The notes below the pieces were generated by a model that saw nothing but the letters and a program-made list of their open reading frames with translations, was not told where the DNA came from and did no database searches. 64,000 nucleotides of DNA, from the NCBI GenBank assembly GCA_013180625.2, contig SNVD02014868.1, positions 32,322 through 96,321 on the forward strand. The letters run 5' to 3'. Of the stretch, positions 11,910 through 22,209 are shown piece after piece. A program made the position numbers and the translations under genes. Origin of the DNA: Boswellia sacra (taxonomy: Eukaryota > Streptophyta > Magnoliopsida > Sapindales > Burseraceae). Each line of letters opens with the position of its first letter. Positions within the stretch are counted from its first letter, which is position 1.

Positions 11910-12016
11910 GCATGAAGGAGGACTACTAAATTTTTTTCATAAATATGTCTTTCCAAAGCTGAAATTTGCTCTTTCAAGTTCTAGCCCTTTGTCATATGGG
12001 ATCCTGAAGAAAGACT
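11910..12016 (+). pseudogene. ALG3: Captured ALG3 exon fragment (first of two)
   Basis: Between an acceptor (TTTGCAG/G, AG 11908-11909) and a donor-like GTGAGT (12017) the frame reads HEGGLLNFFHKYVFPKLKF and ends KKD. I recognise this as the loop region of plant ALG3, the ER dolichyl-phosphate-mannose alpha-1,3-mannosyltransferase that starts lumenal N-glycan assembly. Retained exon-intron borders mean the capture was from genomic DNA, not mRNA. Identification rests on memory of the family and on the much clearer downstream exon. Confidence 0.55.
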
Positions 12017-12100
12017 GTGAGTATTGATCCTCCAAAAATTGATCTAATCAGGTTGTCCATAATTCTTTTTGTTTGACTTCTATTCCTGTCTTTTTTATAG

Positions 12101-12208
12101 GCATGCTAAATATGGGGATTTTGTGTCAGATATTGTAACGACTATGTTTGTTGGGAACTTTATTGGCATAATATGCGCTCGCTCATTGCACTATCAGTTT
12201 TTCTCATG
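12101..12208 (+). pseudogene. ALG3: Captured ALG3 exon fragment (second of two)
   Basis: After TTTTTTATAG the frame starting at 12102 gives DIVTTMFVGNFIGIICARS followed by LHYQFFSW, ending at donor GTATGT (12209). The FIGI-x-x-ARSLHYQF signature is highly conserved in ALG3 from animals to plants, so the identity is good. The phase does not match the preceding captured exon without a shift, and no other ALG3 exons are seen. The transposon therefore carries a two-exon genomic fragment that cannot make an active enzyme. Confidence 0.7.
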
Positions 12209-12453
12209 GTATGTGCTACTGTATAAACCATTTATATAACTAATGGGTAGCTAAATCACCCTGCTTATAGCCGCAGAAGTTGCTTCTTTTTCGTTTGTAC
12301 ATTAGTGGGCCGAGTTGTATTCTCAATTGGAATAAGAAAAAGAAATTCAAAACTTAGCCTAAAAGTGGAATCTATCATTTGATGCTGATATGATATATAT
12401 TATAATATTATTACAGTTTTTAGCCTGTATATCCATCTTCCATGATTGGCTCG

Positions 12454-12761
12454 ACAGTTCGCATAAAGTATAGTTGGACAGTTCGCATAAAGTATAGCAT
12501 GTAGAGGATTTTATCTTTTTTAAGTTTTTTAATTAGCTTTGAAAGAGGGCAATTATGATTCAAAGTGTAATGGGATTATGGGCTCTGCTTGAATTAATGC
12601 ATGTGGATTTCGGGTGGGGTAAGCCAGCTTATGGTGGGCCTGCGAAGGGAGGAGTGGAGGCCATTCCTGGAGTAATAAAATGTAAAAAAGCTCTTTAATT
12701 ATTCACAGTGGAGGCCATTCCTGGAGTAATAAAATGTAAAAAAGCTTTTTAATTATTCACA
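12454..12761. repeat. Local tandem duplications inside the CACTA element
   Basis: Two small duplications are visible. GACAGTTCGCATAAAGTATAG occurs twice, ending at about 12475 and 12499. A 54-bp unit starting GTGGAGGCCATTCCTGGAGT occurs at 12654 and 12708. The second unit begins inside a copy of the captured exon segment 11017-11054, so the fragment was copied within the element after capture. Confidence 0.75.
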
Positions 12762-13816
12762 TACTTTGCTCTTATTATTAGAACAATTCTTAAAAATATT
12801 CTTGTAATCTGTGTGCTCCACTTGTTTGTAATGGAGAGCATAGTTAACTTGATAGAAGAGATGATGCGGTTAAGATTTTGTATTTTTGTAAACGGTGTAT
12901 TTTTTAAGTTTTTGCATCATTTCATAATGAGTAAAACTGAATTCTTTGTTGAAAAAAAAAAGTGGCTTTTCTTGCATTGAGTTATCTGATATGAACATTT
13001 TGATCCATCAAATTATTGATTGTGATGGCACCACTGTTTTGGAGGTCGTGAAAATTTGTGGTACTTGAGGTCTAATTCTATGACTATTATTTGTGATTTG
13101 CAGGTTCCAGTTGCGGGATGTTACAATTTGATTAACTTTTTAGCATTATTTTAATGGATTTGAGGAAAGAAGTGGAGACTGCTTTTGTAGGTACATGCAA
13201 CGTGTGATGCTATGAGGTTGCGTTTGTTGTAGGAAGTTTCTTTACTTGCATTGTTTTCCAAGTGTACAATTTGAATTATGATGTTTTTTGTGATTAAATT
13301 AATAGGAGTATGTAATTGTTGCTTGACAGGATGTGTTTGTGTGATCTACATATAAACCATTCATGTTCAAGGCTTATAATAAAGTAGACAAAGTATTAAA
13401 TGACTTTAACCAAGCTTGTCAGACCATAATTTTTTTGTTTTTTATCACTTGGCTTCGACAGGCTTTAGTTGAACACCTAGTGCATTTTCCTACCAATTAA
13501 AATATTTTTTTTATTTAAAATAAATTTTAAAAGGCTTCATTAAAAAGTGCAAGAAAAGAGCAATAAATGTTACACGGACTTTGTACGGCAGGCTACAAGT
13601 CCGCGGTAAATAAATTTATATCCAAACTACGAATTTTTACGGCGATCATTGTGACCGCGGTAAAACCATTTTTACGGCGGATCAAAACCGTGGTAAAAAG
13701 TTAAATGAATTTTTACGGCGTCATTTTATACGGCGGGTTTAAACCGTCATTTATCCGCCGTAGAAGGTTTTTTATCGCAATTTGAGCCGCCGTAAAAAAC
13801 CCATTTTCTTGTAGTG

Positions 13817-14370
13817 AACATCACTGCACCAGGAAACAAATAATATATTAAATATTTTGTGCTAGAAAAATAGGTATTAGCATTAAATAATTCCATTAAT
13901 AGCACATACATTGATTTTAGTTGCAATTTGGCAAAGTTGAATTGAGAGCTAGTATTATTAATCTTCTAAAATTATTTTTCAAGTTAACTACCACCGTATT
14001 TCCGTTTGGTTATACATTTGTGTTTTTTTTTCAATTGAATTTTAAGCATAGGTAATTAATATTTAGTTTTAAAAAAGATACGTGATTGATATTAGATATA
14101 AAATGTATTGAAAAATATATAATACAGAAAATATAAAAAAAAAACTAACTTTTGTTCAAAAGTTGAAGGCAAATTCAATTAATAAACTCCAAGGACTTGG
14201 AGGCTTGTTTATGTGGGTTCTGATAGAACTATTAAGATCCATTGATGACGAAGAAATAATGGATGAATTTTTCCAGTAGTGGCCTACACTCAATTCTCTC
14301 AGGTCCATTTAGTAATTTCAGAATTCCACCTCTTCTAAACATGAGCACAACTCATTTTAGCCATTTTACG
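13817..14370. other. Short intergenic stretch between the CACTA and foldback elements
   Basis: It starts with the AAC target duplication of the CACTA element. It is AT-rich and I see no gene, RNA or repeat structure in it. Confidence 0.4.
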
Positions 14371-14462
14371 GGGCGATTTTTTTTTTTAATCTGCAATTTG
14401 AATAGCTTTTAATTAAACTAAAATCTCAATAGGTTTTAATATAAAAATCTGAATTATATATT

Positions 14463-15144
14463 TGTTGATGCACGGTTTTCGGACGGCCGGGAAGCGGGTC
14501 GAGAAGCGGGTCGGAGCTCGGGTGGCACGTCGGGTCCAGTCCTGCGAGCAAAGAAAAACAGTCAGGGGTGCCGGCGGTGGTGCCGGCGGTGACTCTCCGA
14601 CGATCAAGTCAGTATCCGGCACTCCGGAATTTTCTGGGAGAATTTCCTAGAGAGAGAGGCTCTCAAAAGTAAAGGAAATCTAGAGAGAGAGTAAGTTCAG
14701 AAAAGTGTGCATACCTTGAGCAATGTTCCGGAGGGTTTATATAGGAGTCGGGATGGGCCATTGTGGGACCCAGATAATAGGCTCAGATGATGGGCTACAG
14801 TAATGGGCTTACTGTAATGGGTTACAGTAATGGGCTTACTGTAATGAGCCCAGATCATGGGATACGGTAATGGGCTTACCGTATTTATAAACAATTGAGC
14901 TGGGCTGGGCCATTGTGGGACCCAGATAGTGGGCCCAGATAATGGGATACAGTAATGGGCTTACTGTAATGGGCCCAGATAATGAGATACAGTAATGGGC
15001 TTACCGTATTATAGATAAATGATCTGGGCTGGGTCATTGTGGGACCCAGATAATGGGCCCAAATAATGGGCCATAATAATGGACCACAGTAATGGGCTTA
15101 CTGTGTTAGAAATAATTAGGCCCAATATTATTATGGCCATAACA
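14463..15144 (-). repeat. 3' LTR (in element sense) of the LARD-like element
   Basis: It matches 21101-21783 with only scattered single-base changes. Its body contains repeated CAGTAATGGGCTTACTGTAA-like units and ATAATGGGCCCAGAT units, so the LTR has its own short internal repetition. It ends at CCATAACA (15144). Confidence 0.9.
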
Positions 15145-15163
15145 GTAGTCCTCCCAGGCCCAA
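15145..15163 (-). other. Polypurine tract of the LARD-like element
   Basis: On the - strand the sequence immediately upstream of the LTR is GGCCTGGGAGGACTAC, purine-rich and directly abutting TGTTATGG. This is the expected plus-strand primer site. Confidence 0.65.
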
Positions 15164-15849
15164 GTTGACCAATGGGTCGACGTAGGGACTATTTAGTTGT
15201 TTCTGGGCTAAAAAAAAATGTGTCAGGGGGCCAGCCCAAAGATGTGATTTATTATACACATATAAGTCTAACGTGACTTGAACCCTAGGTAGGCGTCACA
15301 AAGACGGCAATTATGTAATTAATAAATATGGTGCAGACTTAAAAGAAAATGAAGTGAATGTGTATATGGAAATGGAGGGGTCGAACCATAATTTCAAGGA
15401 TAAAGGAAAAAGCGTAGCTGTTATACCGATTCACGCTGCTGATTCTGCTGAAGGTGGCGGATGGATTAAAAGAGAATCGCGGGTTGTTGTGACATGGAAG
15501 GCTGATTATATGGAAGGACCAAGTACCAGGGGCTTCGGGTTGTTTACTAGCTCTCCTGTCAGTAAAGCTATTGGTACCCGTGATTCGACCCAAGCTCCTG
15601 GTTCTCCAAGCCATGGAAGGAGTATTCAGTCCTTAACGAACACATTTCGTACAAACTCTGATGGGTTCACTGCATCAATGTCTTCATTGGTGTCATGCGG
15701 ATTGTGGCTTACGAGAGTCTTTTATCCGAAATGGTCGCAGCGTGACTGGGACTCAAGGTTCGACTGAGATGCAGTTCCATTGTGTTGCATGTGATCATCC
15801 GTCTGAAATGTTTGGCTTTGTGAAGGAGGTTTTTCAAACTTTTGCTAAG
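15164..15849. other. Unidentified internal segment of the LARD-like element
   Basis: Ordinary-GC internal sequence with short open frames on both strands, the longest being + 15354-15767. None resembles gag, pol or a known plant protein. It is probably the remnant of the 3' internal region. Function unknown. Confidence 0.4.
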
Positions 15850-16275
15850 GAATGGTCAACGAGTGCTGGGCGAGAGGGAGAGGTGACCTGCCTGCGGGGC
15901 GCAAGGAAGCAGCAGGCGAGCTCGCGACGGGCGAGGGGCGAGCCTGGTGTGCGCAGGGGCGAGCGGCGAGGGCTGGGCGCCTGGGCTGCTCGCGTGCGCG
16001 CTGGGCGCAGGGCGCTGGGCGAACGCGTGCTGGGCGATCGCGGGGGCGCTGGGCGCTGGGCACTGGGCGCTGGGCGCCCGCGTGCGTGCTGGACGCTGGG
16101 CGCTGGGCGCCCGCGTGCGTGCTGGGCGCTGGGCGCGCTGGGCGCCCGCGTGCGTGCTGGACGCTGGGCGCGCTGGGCGCTGGGTGCTGGGTGCCCGCGT
16201 GCGTGCTGGGCGCTAGGCGCGCTGGGCGCCGGCGTGCGTGCTGGACGCTGGGCGCTGGGCGCGGGGCGCTGCTAC
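15850..16275. repeat. GC-rich tandem array A
   Basis: Built from CTGGGCGC blocks alternating with CCCGCGTGCGTGCTGG; the larger unit is about 30-60 bases and irregular. GC content is far above the surroundings. All frames are open here only because the sequence lacks A and T. Confidence 0.85.
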
Positions 16276-16375
16276 CTGCGTTCATGCAGGTTTACGTAAG
16301 TTTTACAAGGACTCCCTCCAAGAAATTTGAATAAGCACGGGCGCATATCAGCAAATTTCAAAATTTCCATTATAT

Positions 16376-16700
16376 AACCTCGGGGGTGTTGGTGTAAAAT
16401 TTCAAAACCTTTACTTAAAATCCGGGGGTGTTTCTGAAAAATTTCAAAACTTTATTTTTATTTCGCGGGGGTGTTTCCGCGAAATTTCAAACTGTAATTT
16501 TTATTTCGCGGGGGTATTTCCGCAAATTTTAAACCTTTATTTTTATTTCGCGGGGGTGTTTCCGCGAAATTTCAAACTGCAATTTTTATTTCACGAGGGT
16601 GTTTCCGTGATTTTTTAAACTTAAATAATTTTTCCTCCGCGGGGGTGTTTCCGCGAATTTTCAAACTCAAATAATTTTTTCTCCGCGGGGGTGTTTCCGC
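16376..16700. repeat. Tandem array B (about 55-bp units)
   Basis: At least six units each carry CGCGGGGGTGTTTCCGCGAA followed by an A/T-rich tail (TTTCAAACT, ATTTTTATTT). The GC core of each unit is a near-palindrome (CGCGG...CCGCG) that could form a hairpin; the tails drift from unit to unit. Confidence 0.85.
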
Positions 16701-17627
16701 GAATTTTTAAGCCTTAATATTTTTTCCTTCGCGGGCGTGCTTCCGGGGATTTTCAAACATGAATAATTTTTCCTCCGCGGGAGTGCTTCCGCGGATTTTC
16801 AAGATTTAATATTTTTTTCCTCCGCGGACGTGCCTCCGCGGGCGTGCTTCCGCGGACGTGCTTCCGCGGGTGTGCTTCCGCGGACGTGCTTCCGCGGGTA
16901 TGCTTCCGCGGACGTGCTTCCGCGGATTTTCAGATTTGAATAATTTTTCTTCCGCGGGTGTGCTTCCGCGGATTTTCAAACTTGAATAATTTTTCCTCCG
17001 CGGGAGTGCTTCCGCGGATTTTCAAGCTTTAATATTTTTTTCCTCCGCGGACGTGCCTCCGCGGGCGTGCTTCCGCGGACGTGCTTCCGCGGGTGTGCTT
17101 CCGCGGACGTGCTTCCGCGGGTATGCTTCCGCAGACGTGCTTCCGCGGACGTGCTTCCGCAGATTTTCAGATTTGAATAATTTTTCTTCCGCGGGTGTGC
17201 TTCCGCGGATTTTCAAACTTGAATAATTTTTCCTCCGCGGGAGTGCTTCCGCGGATTTTCAAGTTTTAATATTTTTTTCCTCCGCGGACGTGCCTCCGCG
17301 GGCGTGCTTCCGCGGACGTGCTTCCGCGGGTATGCTTCCGCGGACGTGCTTCCGCGGATTTTAAGATTTGAATAATTTTTCTTCCGCGGGTGTGCTTCCG
17401 CGGATTTTCAAACTTGAATAATTTTTCCTCTGCGGGTGTGCTTCCGCGGATTTTCAGACTTGAATAATTTTTCCTCCGCGGGCGTGCTTCCGCGGATTTT
17501 CAAGCTTTAACACATTTTTTTTTTCTCCGCGGGCGTGCTTCCGCGGACGTGCTTCCGCGGGTGTGCTTCCGCGGACGTGCTTCCGTGGGTATGCTTCCGC
17601 GGGTGTGCTTCCGCGGATTTTCAATAC
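16700..17627. repeat. Tandem array C (CCGCGG-based 18-bp units)
   Basis: CTTCCGCGGACGTG / CTTCCGCGGGTGTG units of about 18 bases occur in runs. Longer spacers (ATTTTCAAACTTGAATAATT-like) separate these runs, giving a higher-order repeat of about 250 bases seen three times. Each unit contains the palindrome CCGCGG. Confidence 0.85.
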
Positions 17628-18910
17628 CATCCCCCAGCATTTTTTTTCTACCTCAGATAATGAACTGGAGGTTTGAAAAGTGGTGGGAGGCTGACTGTTA
17701 CACCCTTGATCTTCGCACATGGCTGGCATAACATGCCTTGCGTTACGCCATGGCTTGGAGTGGGCTGCAAGGGTGCATGCCCACGAGAAGCATATGGGTG
17801 AGTGCTTAAGCAAGGTGTGGAGACGTTGCATGGCGTCATTGATGCGCGAGGGGAAGCGCAAGGCAATGTGAACGCTGACACAAGGGGATGTGTAGCGCAA
17901 CGAAATAATACGCATGCATTGGTAGCGAGCGTAGTATGGCACGCACTTGGACGCACATGTGATGGGCGTGGCATAGTGAGATAACATGCACGTACGGGTG
18001 GTGAGCATGATGTGTGGAGTGCACACGGGAGTTGGGCGCGACACAACGATGATACGCGCATGTTGGGGGCAACGTAGCGCATGGACACTAGCACATGCAC
18101 GCATGCGGGCCGGGACGCTTGCGGGGTAGCAAGCATGCGCATGGGTAGCGCACCACAAAGTGGTGACATGGCGCATGGCATCGGGCGACACGGCGCACAG
18201 CAGCGATTCATGATTCATATGGGCGTGTTAGTGGGCTTAAAATATGGCACATATCCAAGAGGATTGTGGTTCCTAAAAATAAGGAAATAGTGGGTGAAAG
18301 TTGCTTCCTAAGGTTTTGGAAATGTAACTTCCCCACTAACTTAGTGGTTGAGAGGGTTCAACCATGTCCTTGAGAACAAGAATGACAGTGGGAAGTTAAT
18401 TCCCATATTCCATGCCTCCATCCCACTCATGGGTAGTTATGCTCATGAGGGAAGTGGGAAGTGACTCGAGGTGGTTACTTCCGGAGTGGGAAGTTACTCG
18501 GCGGAGTTAATTCCATGCCATGACCTTTAACCATGGGTGGTTATACCCATGAGAGGAAGTGGGGAGTTACAGGTAGTTAACTCCCATGATCTCCACTTGC
18601 GGGGGAGTGGAGGATTATGTGGCAGTATAGGAGCGCGCCACCTAGCCTAGTAGTTGGGGATGTCAACTACACGGAACCTAGCAACCAGGGTTGTTGGTTG
18701 GCTATATATATGTACCAAGATGGTGGGCTGGAAGTAGATAGACCCTCTAGGGGGAGGTCTCCAGGTAGAACTCTACAGGGGTAGAGAGTGACACAAGGGG
18801 AAAACACTTAGCGAACGGAGTAGCTAGTGTGAGTGTCATTGTGAGTGTTTCCAGCGCACAATCTTGGGGCTGATTGTATTCTTTTTACTCTTTTTATTTT
18901 ATCGCATAGG
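17628..18910. other. Unique-looking internal segment between arrays C and D
   Basis: Moderately GC-rich sequence with many GCATG and GCGCA words and a run of repeated AGTGGGAAGTTA-type phrases at about 18380-18620. No frame resembles a known protein. It may be degenerate older array sequence. Confidence 0.4.
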
Positions 18911-18929
18911 GGAGAAGCAAGTGAGCGTA

Positions 18930-20210
18930 GGGCGCGCTATGGAAAAACATTCAAGGCGCTGGGCGCGCAAGGGTGAAAGCATGCTAGGCGCTGGGCGCGT
19001 AGGGGAAGGCATGCTAGGCGCTGATCGCAGGGGAAGGGCATGCGAGGTGCTGGGCGCGCAAGAGGAAAGCATGCTAGGCGCTGGGCGCGCAAGAGGAAAG
19101 CATGCAAGGCGCTAGGCGCGCAAGAGGAAGGCATGCCAGGCGCTGGGCGCGCAGGAGGAAAGCATGCTAGCGCTGGGCGCCCAAGGGGAAGCATGCAATG
19201 CGCTGGGCGCGCACGAGGAATGCATGCTAGGCGCTGGGCGCGCAGGAGGAAAGCATGCTCGGCGCTGGGCGCACGGGAGGAAAGCATGCTATGCGCTGGG
19301 CGCGCAGGAGGAAAGCATGCAATGCGCTGGGCGCGCAAGGGGAAGCATGCAATGCGCTGGGCGCGCAAGAGGAAAGCATGCAAGGCGCTGGGCATGCAAG
19401 GCGCTGGGCGCGCAAGGGGAAGGCATGCAAGGCGCTGGGCGCGCAAGGGGAAGGCATGCAAGGCACTGGGCGCGCAAGAGGAAGGCATGCCAGGCGCTGG
19501 GCGCGCAGGAGGAAAGCATGCTAGCGCTGGGCGCGCAAGGGGAAGCATGCGATGCGCTGGGCGCGCAAGAGGAAAGCATGCTAGGCGCTGGGCGCGCAGG
19601 AGGAAAGCATGCTCGGCGCTGGGCGCGCGGGAGGAAAGCATGCTATGCGCTGGGCGCGCAGGAGGAAAGCATGCTAGCGCTGGGCGCGCAAGGGGAAGCA
19701 TGCAATGCGCTGCGCGTGCAGGAGGAAAGCATGCTCGGCGTTGGACGCGCGGGAGGAAAGCATGCTATGCATTGGACGCGCGGGAGGAGGAAAGCATGCA
19801 AGGCGCTGGGCGCGCAAGGGGAAGGCATGCCAGGCGCTGGGCGCGCAAGGGGAAGGCATGCCAGGCGCTGGGCGCGCAGGAGGAAAGCATGCTAGCGCTG
19901 GGCGCGCAAGGGGAAGCATGCAATGCGCTGCGCGTGCAGGAGGAAAGCATGCTCGGCGTTGGACGCGCGGGAGGAAAGCATGCTATGCGCTGGGCGCGCA
20001 GGAGGAAAGCATGCTATGTGCTGGGCGCGCAGGAGGAAAGCATGCTAGCGCTGGGCGCGCAAGGGGCAGCATGCAATGCGCTGGGCGCGCAAGAGGAAGC
20101 ATGCAATGCGCTGGGCGCGCAAGAGGAAGCATGCAAGGCGCTGGGCGCGCAAGGGGAAGCATGCTCGGCGCTGGGCGCGCAGGGGGAAGCATGCGAGGCG
20201 CTACATGCGG
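18930..20210. repeat. Tandem array D (31-bp units, about 40 copies)
   Basis: The unit is GGCGCTGGGCGCGCAAGAGG followed by AAAGCATGCTA. The spacing is 31 bases where units are complete (for example 19050 to 19081), with 28-30-base variants from small deletions. Each unit contains GGCGCGC-like and GCATGC palindromes. Long frames through the array on both strands arise from the lack of stops in this composition and shift every unit because 31 is not a multiple of 3. Confidence 0.9.
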
Positions 20211-20388
20211 CGTGTAGGTTACGTTATTTTGCAGGGACTCCTCCGAAGAAATTCAAACAATTACGAGGGTGTTTTAACAATTTCTTGAAACTTTGTTTTT
20301 TAAATCGATGGGGAGTAAGCGCGCGCACGGGCAGCACGCAACAATGCAGCGACATGGAGCATGGCATCCGACGAGGTGGTTCGAGGTG

Positions 20389-21024
20389 TTAGCCGTCAAG
20401 GACGCAAATGGGGTGCGTCCCGGACTTCCAAAAACCCTTACCAATTGATTGATATGGGTGATCACTAATAGTGAGAGGGCTGATGGTGCGATGTCCTCCT
20501 AACATCAGTTCCTTACCAGTGGCATATATCCGGGCTAGAGAACAGCGGATGGTGAAACGAGCTGCTGAGTGGGGTGAACATTCAGCATGGAGAGCAATAG
20601 GATGGTGAAGATTTGATTGAATAACCTGATGGCGAGGTAATCCAGTAGTCTGGGCGATTAAATCAGGATGTCCACCAACATCCGTCTGGACATGTGGTAC
20701 TACTAAGGCACTCATTGGGTTATTCCCAGCAATGTTTGCAGCCGGCTGGGCATTTTGCCCAAATGCTTGTTTGAACACAGTCACCATACGATTCATCTGT
20801 TCACTGAAATTCCGCATGGTGTGTTCCATGGTACTTAACCGATTCGCATTGCTCTTCTTCGGTCTTCTAAGTGGAAGCCGGGGTTGCCTGAGGTTAGGCC
20901 CCACCCCAGAGGATATCACTAATGCCCTCCCTGTATCAACTACCCTTCGGCGTCGGGGAGGTGCTTCGACCTCGATTTCTTCATCAACCTCTAGGGTGGT
21001 TGAGTGTTGGGATTCGTGGCTCAT
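20389..21024 (-). CDS. Truncated gag-like N-terminal protein of the LARD-like element
   Basis: The - strand frame from ATG 21022-21024 gives about 211 residues. It has an acidic start (EVDEEIEVEAPPRRRR), a basic/proline patch and MEHTMRNFSEQMNRMVTVFK, a likely coiled helix common at the N-terminus of Gypsy gag. The capsid domain, zinc knuckle and everything downstream are missing; the frame stops just before array D. The ATG lies about 60 bases inside the primer binding site, as expected for gag. It may be kept only because it overlaps packaging signals, or may be a relic. Confidence 0.6.
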   Translation of the reverse strand: MSHESQHSTTLEVDEEIEVEAPPRRRRVVDTGRALVISSGVGPNLRQPRLPLRRPKKSNANRLSTMEHTMRNFSEQMNRMVTVFKQAFGQNAQPAANIAGNNPMSALVVPHVQTDVGGHPDLIAQTTGLPRHQVIQSNLHHPIALHAECSPHSAARFTIRCSLARIYATGKELMLGGHRTISPLTISDHPYQSIGKGFWKSGTHPICVLDG

Positions 21025-21081
21025 GATGTGTTTGAATATGTTTTGGTAGGAGCAACAACTAAAGAGGCTTGAATTGTCGTT

Positions 21082-21099
21082 CCCCACAGACGGCGCCAA
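21082..21099 (-). other. Primer binding site of the LARD-like element
   Basis: On the - strand, two bases after the LTR end (CATCAACA), lies TTGGCGCCGTCTGTGGGG. This is the form of tRNA-complementary site found in many plant Gypsy elements. It fixes the element orientation and makes the right-hand LTR the 5' LTR. Confidence 0.8.
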
Positions 21100-21100
21100 C

Positions 21101-21783
21101 TGTTGATGCACGGTTTCCGGACGGCCGGGAAGCGGGTCGAGAAGCGGGTCGGAGCTCGGGTGGCACGTCGGGTCCAGTCCTGCGAGCAAAGAAAAACAGT
21201 CAGGGGTGCCGGCGGTGGTGCCGGCGGTGACCCTCCGACGCTCAAGTCAGTTTCCGGCACTCCAGAATTCTCTGGGAGAATTTCCTAGAGAGAGAGGCTC
21301 TCAAAAGTAAAGGAAATCTAGAGAGAGAGTAAGTTCAGAAAAGTGTGCATTACCTTGAGCAATGTTCCGGAGGGTTTATATAGGAGTCGGGATGGGCCAT
21401 TGTGGGACCCAGATAATAGGCCCAGATGATGGGCTACAGTAATGGGCTTACTGTAATGGGTTACAGTAATGGGCTTACTGTAATGAGCCCAGATCATGGG
21501 ATACGGTAATGGGCTTACCGTATTTATAAACAATTGAGCTGGGCTGGGCCATTGTGGGACCCAGATAGTGGGCCCAGATAATGAGATACAGTAATGGGCT
21601 TACTGTAATGGGCCCAGATAATGAGATATAGTAATGGGCTTACCGTATTATAGATAAATGATCTGGGCTGGGTCATTGTGGGACCCAGATAATGGGCCCA
21701 AATAATGGGCCACAATAATGGACCACAGTAATGGGCTTATTGTGTTAGAAATAATTAGGCCCAATATTATTATGGCCATAACA
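21101..21783 (-). repeat. 5' LTR (in element sense) of the LARD-like element
   Basis: 683 bases, partner of 14463-15144, and followed by the target duplication ATATT. It carries the same TAATGGGCTTACTGTAATGG-type internal repeats. Confidence 0.9.
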
Positions 21784-22209
21784 ATATTTATTTTTTATTT
21801 TAAATTCTGAATTGAAATGTCTGAAAATTAGTTATTTTACACATATATCCCTATTTATATATATTATTTTCTTTTGTAATTTTATTTCTCATAATAAAAT
21901 ATTGGCATACGAAAATTTAATATAAATTTAATTTATTTAAATGTGTATAATTTGGTTAAAAGAATTTGATATATAAATAAACTAAATGACCATAAAATAT
22001 TTAAAAATATATAGAGAATTATAATGTCAAATTAGAAATAAATAATAATATAACCAAAATTAAAATAATAGACTATATACAAATTGGTCATAAATAAATT
22101 TTATAAGGGTATTTAAGAAAATTAGAGTAATAATAAATGATTCAGTCATTTACATTCAGATAAAAGTTAAAATTTTTAGCTTTTTCCATTCATATGAAAA
22201 TGTCTTAGA

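Larger units (their letters stand above)
10386..13816. mobile_element. Non-autonomous CACTA (En/Spm-type) DNA transposon with 3-bp target duplication
   Basis: The left end is CACTACTATAAAATAG at 10386. The right end, read inversely, is CACTACAAGAAAATGG (13801-13816), so both termini start CACTA. The three bases outside each end are AAC (10383-10385 and 13817-13819), the 3-bp target duplication expected of the superfamily. Subterminal regions carry repeated ACTGCGG / TTTTACGGCGG / ACCGCGGTAAAA motifs in both orientations (10405-10500 and 13560-13800), the usual transposase-binding arrays. No transposase is encoded. The interior contains host-gene fragments with introns, including part of ALG3, plus short local duplications. 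It therefore needed a transposase supplied in trans. Confidence 0.88.
14463..21783 (-). mobile_element. Non-autonomous LTR retrotransposon (LARD-like) with GC-rich tandem arrays
   Basis: Two near-identical terminal repeats (14463-15144 and 21101-21783) start TGTTATGG and end CATCAACA when read on the - strand. Flanking pentamers are ATATT on both sides (14458-14462 and 21784-21788). The primer binding site lies next to the right LTR and the polypurine tract next to the left LTR, so the element reads on the - strand. It encodes only the start of a gag-like protein. There is no protease, reverse transcriptase or integrase; the interior is four blocks of GC-rich tandem repeats. It must have been mobilised by a related Gypsy element. 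The similarity of the LTRs and the perfect target duplication suggest a recent insertion. Confidence 0.9.

Noticed and set aside
15354..15767. A 137-codon + strand frame in the LARD-like element.
   Set aside because: It is antisense to the element, has no known domain and no supporting signals. Kept only as unidentified internal sequence.
15845..16334. Overlapping 90-210 codon frames in array A.
   Set aside because: All frames of both strands are open because of extreme GC content, and no domain is recognisable.
18930..20210. Regular short repeats that could be mistaken for a CRISPR array.
   Set aside because: Units are directly adjacent with no unique spacers, lie inside a plant LTR element, and no cas-like genes exist.
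18937..20392. Very long open frames on both strands (up to 450 codons) across the 31-bp array, giving Arg/Ala/Gly/Lys- or Pro/Ala/Cys-rich proteins.
   Set aside because: The repeat unit contains few stop-forming words and 31 is not a multiple of 3, so the frame rotates through the same sequence. Overlapping frames are open in several registers. This is composition, not coding.
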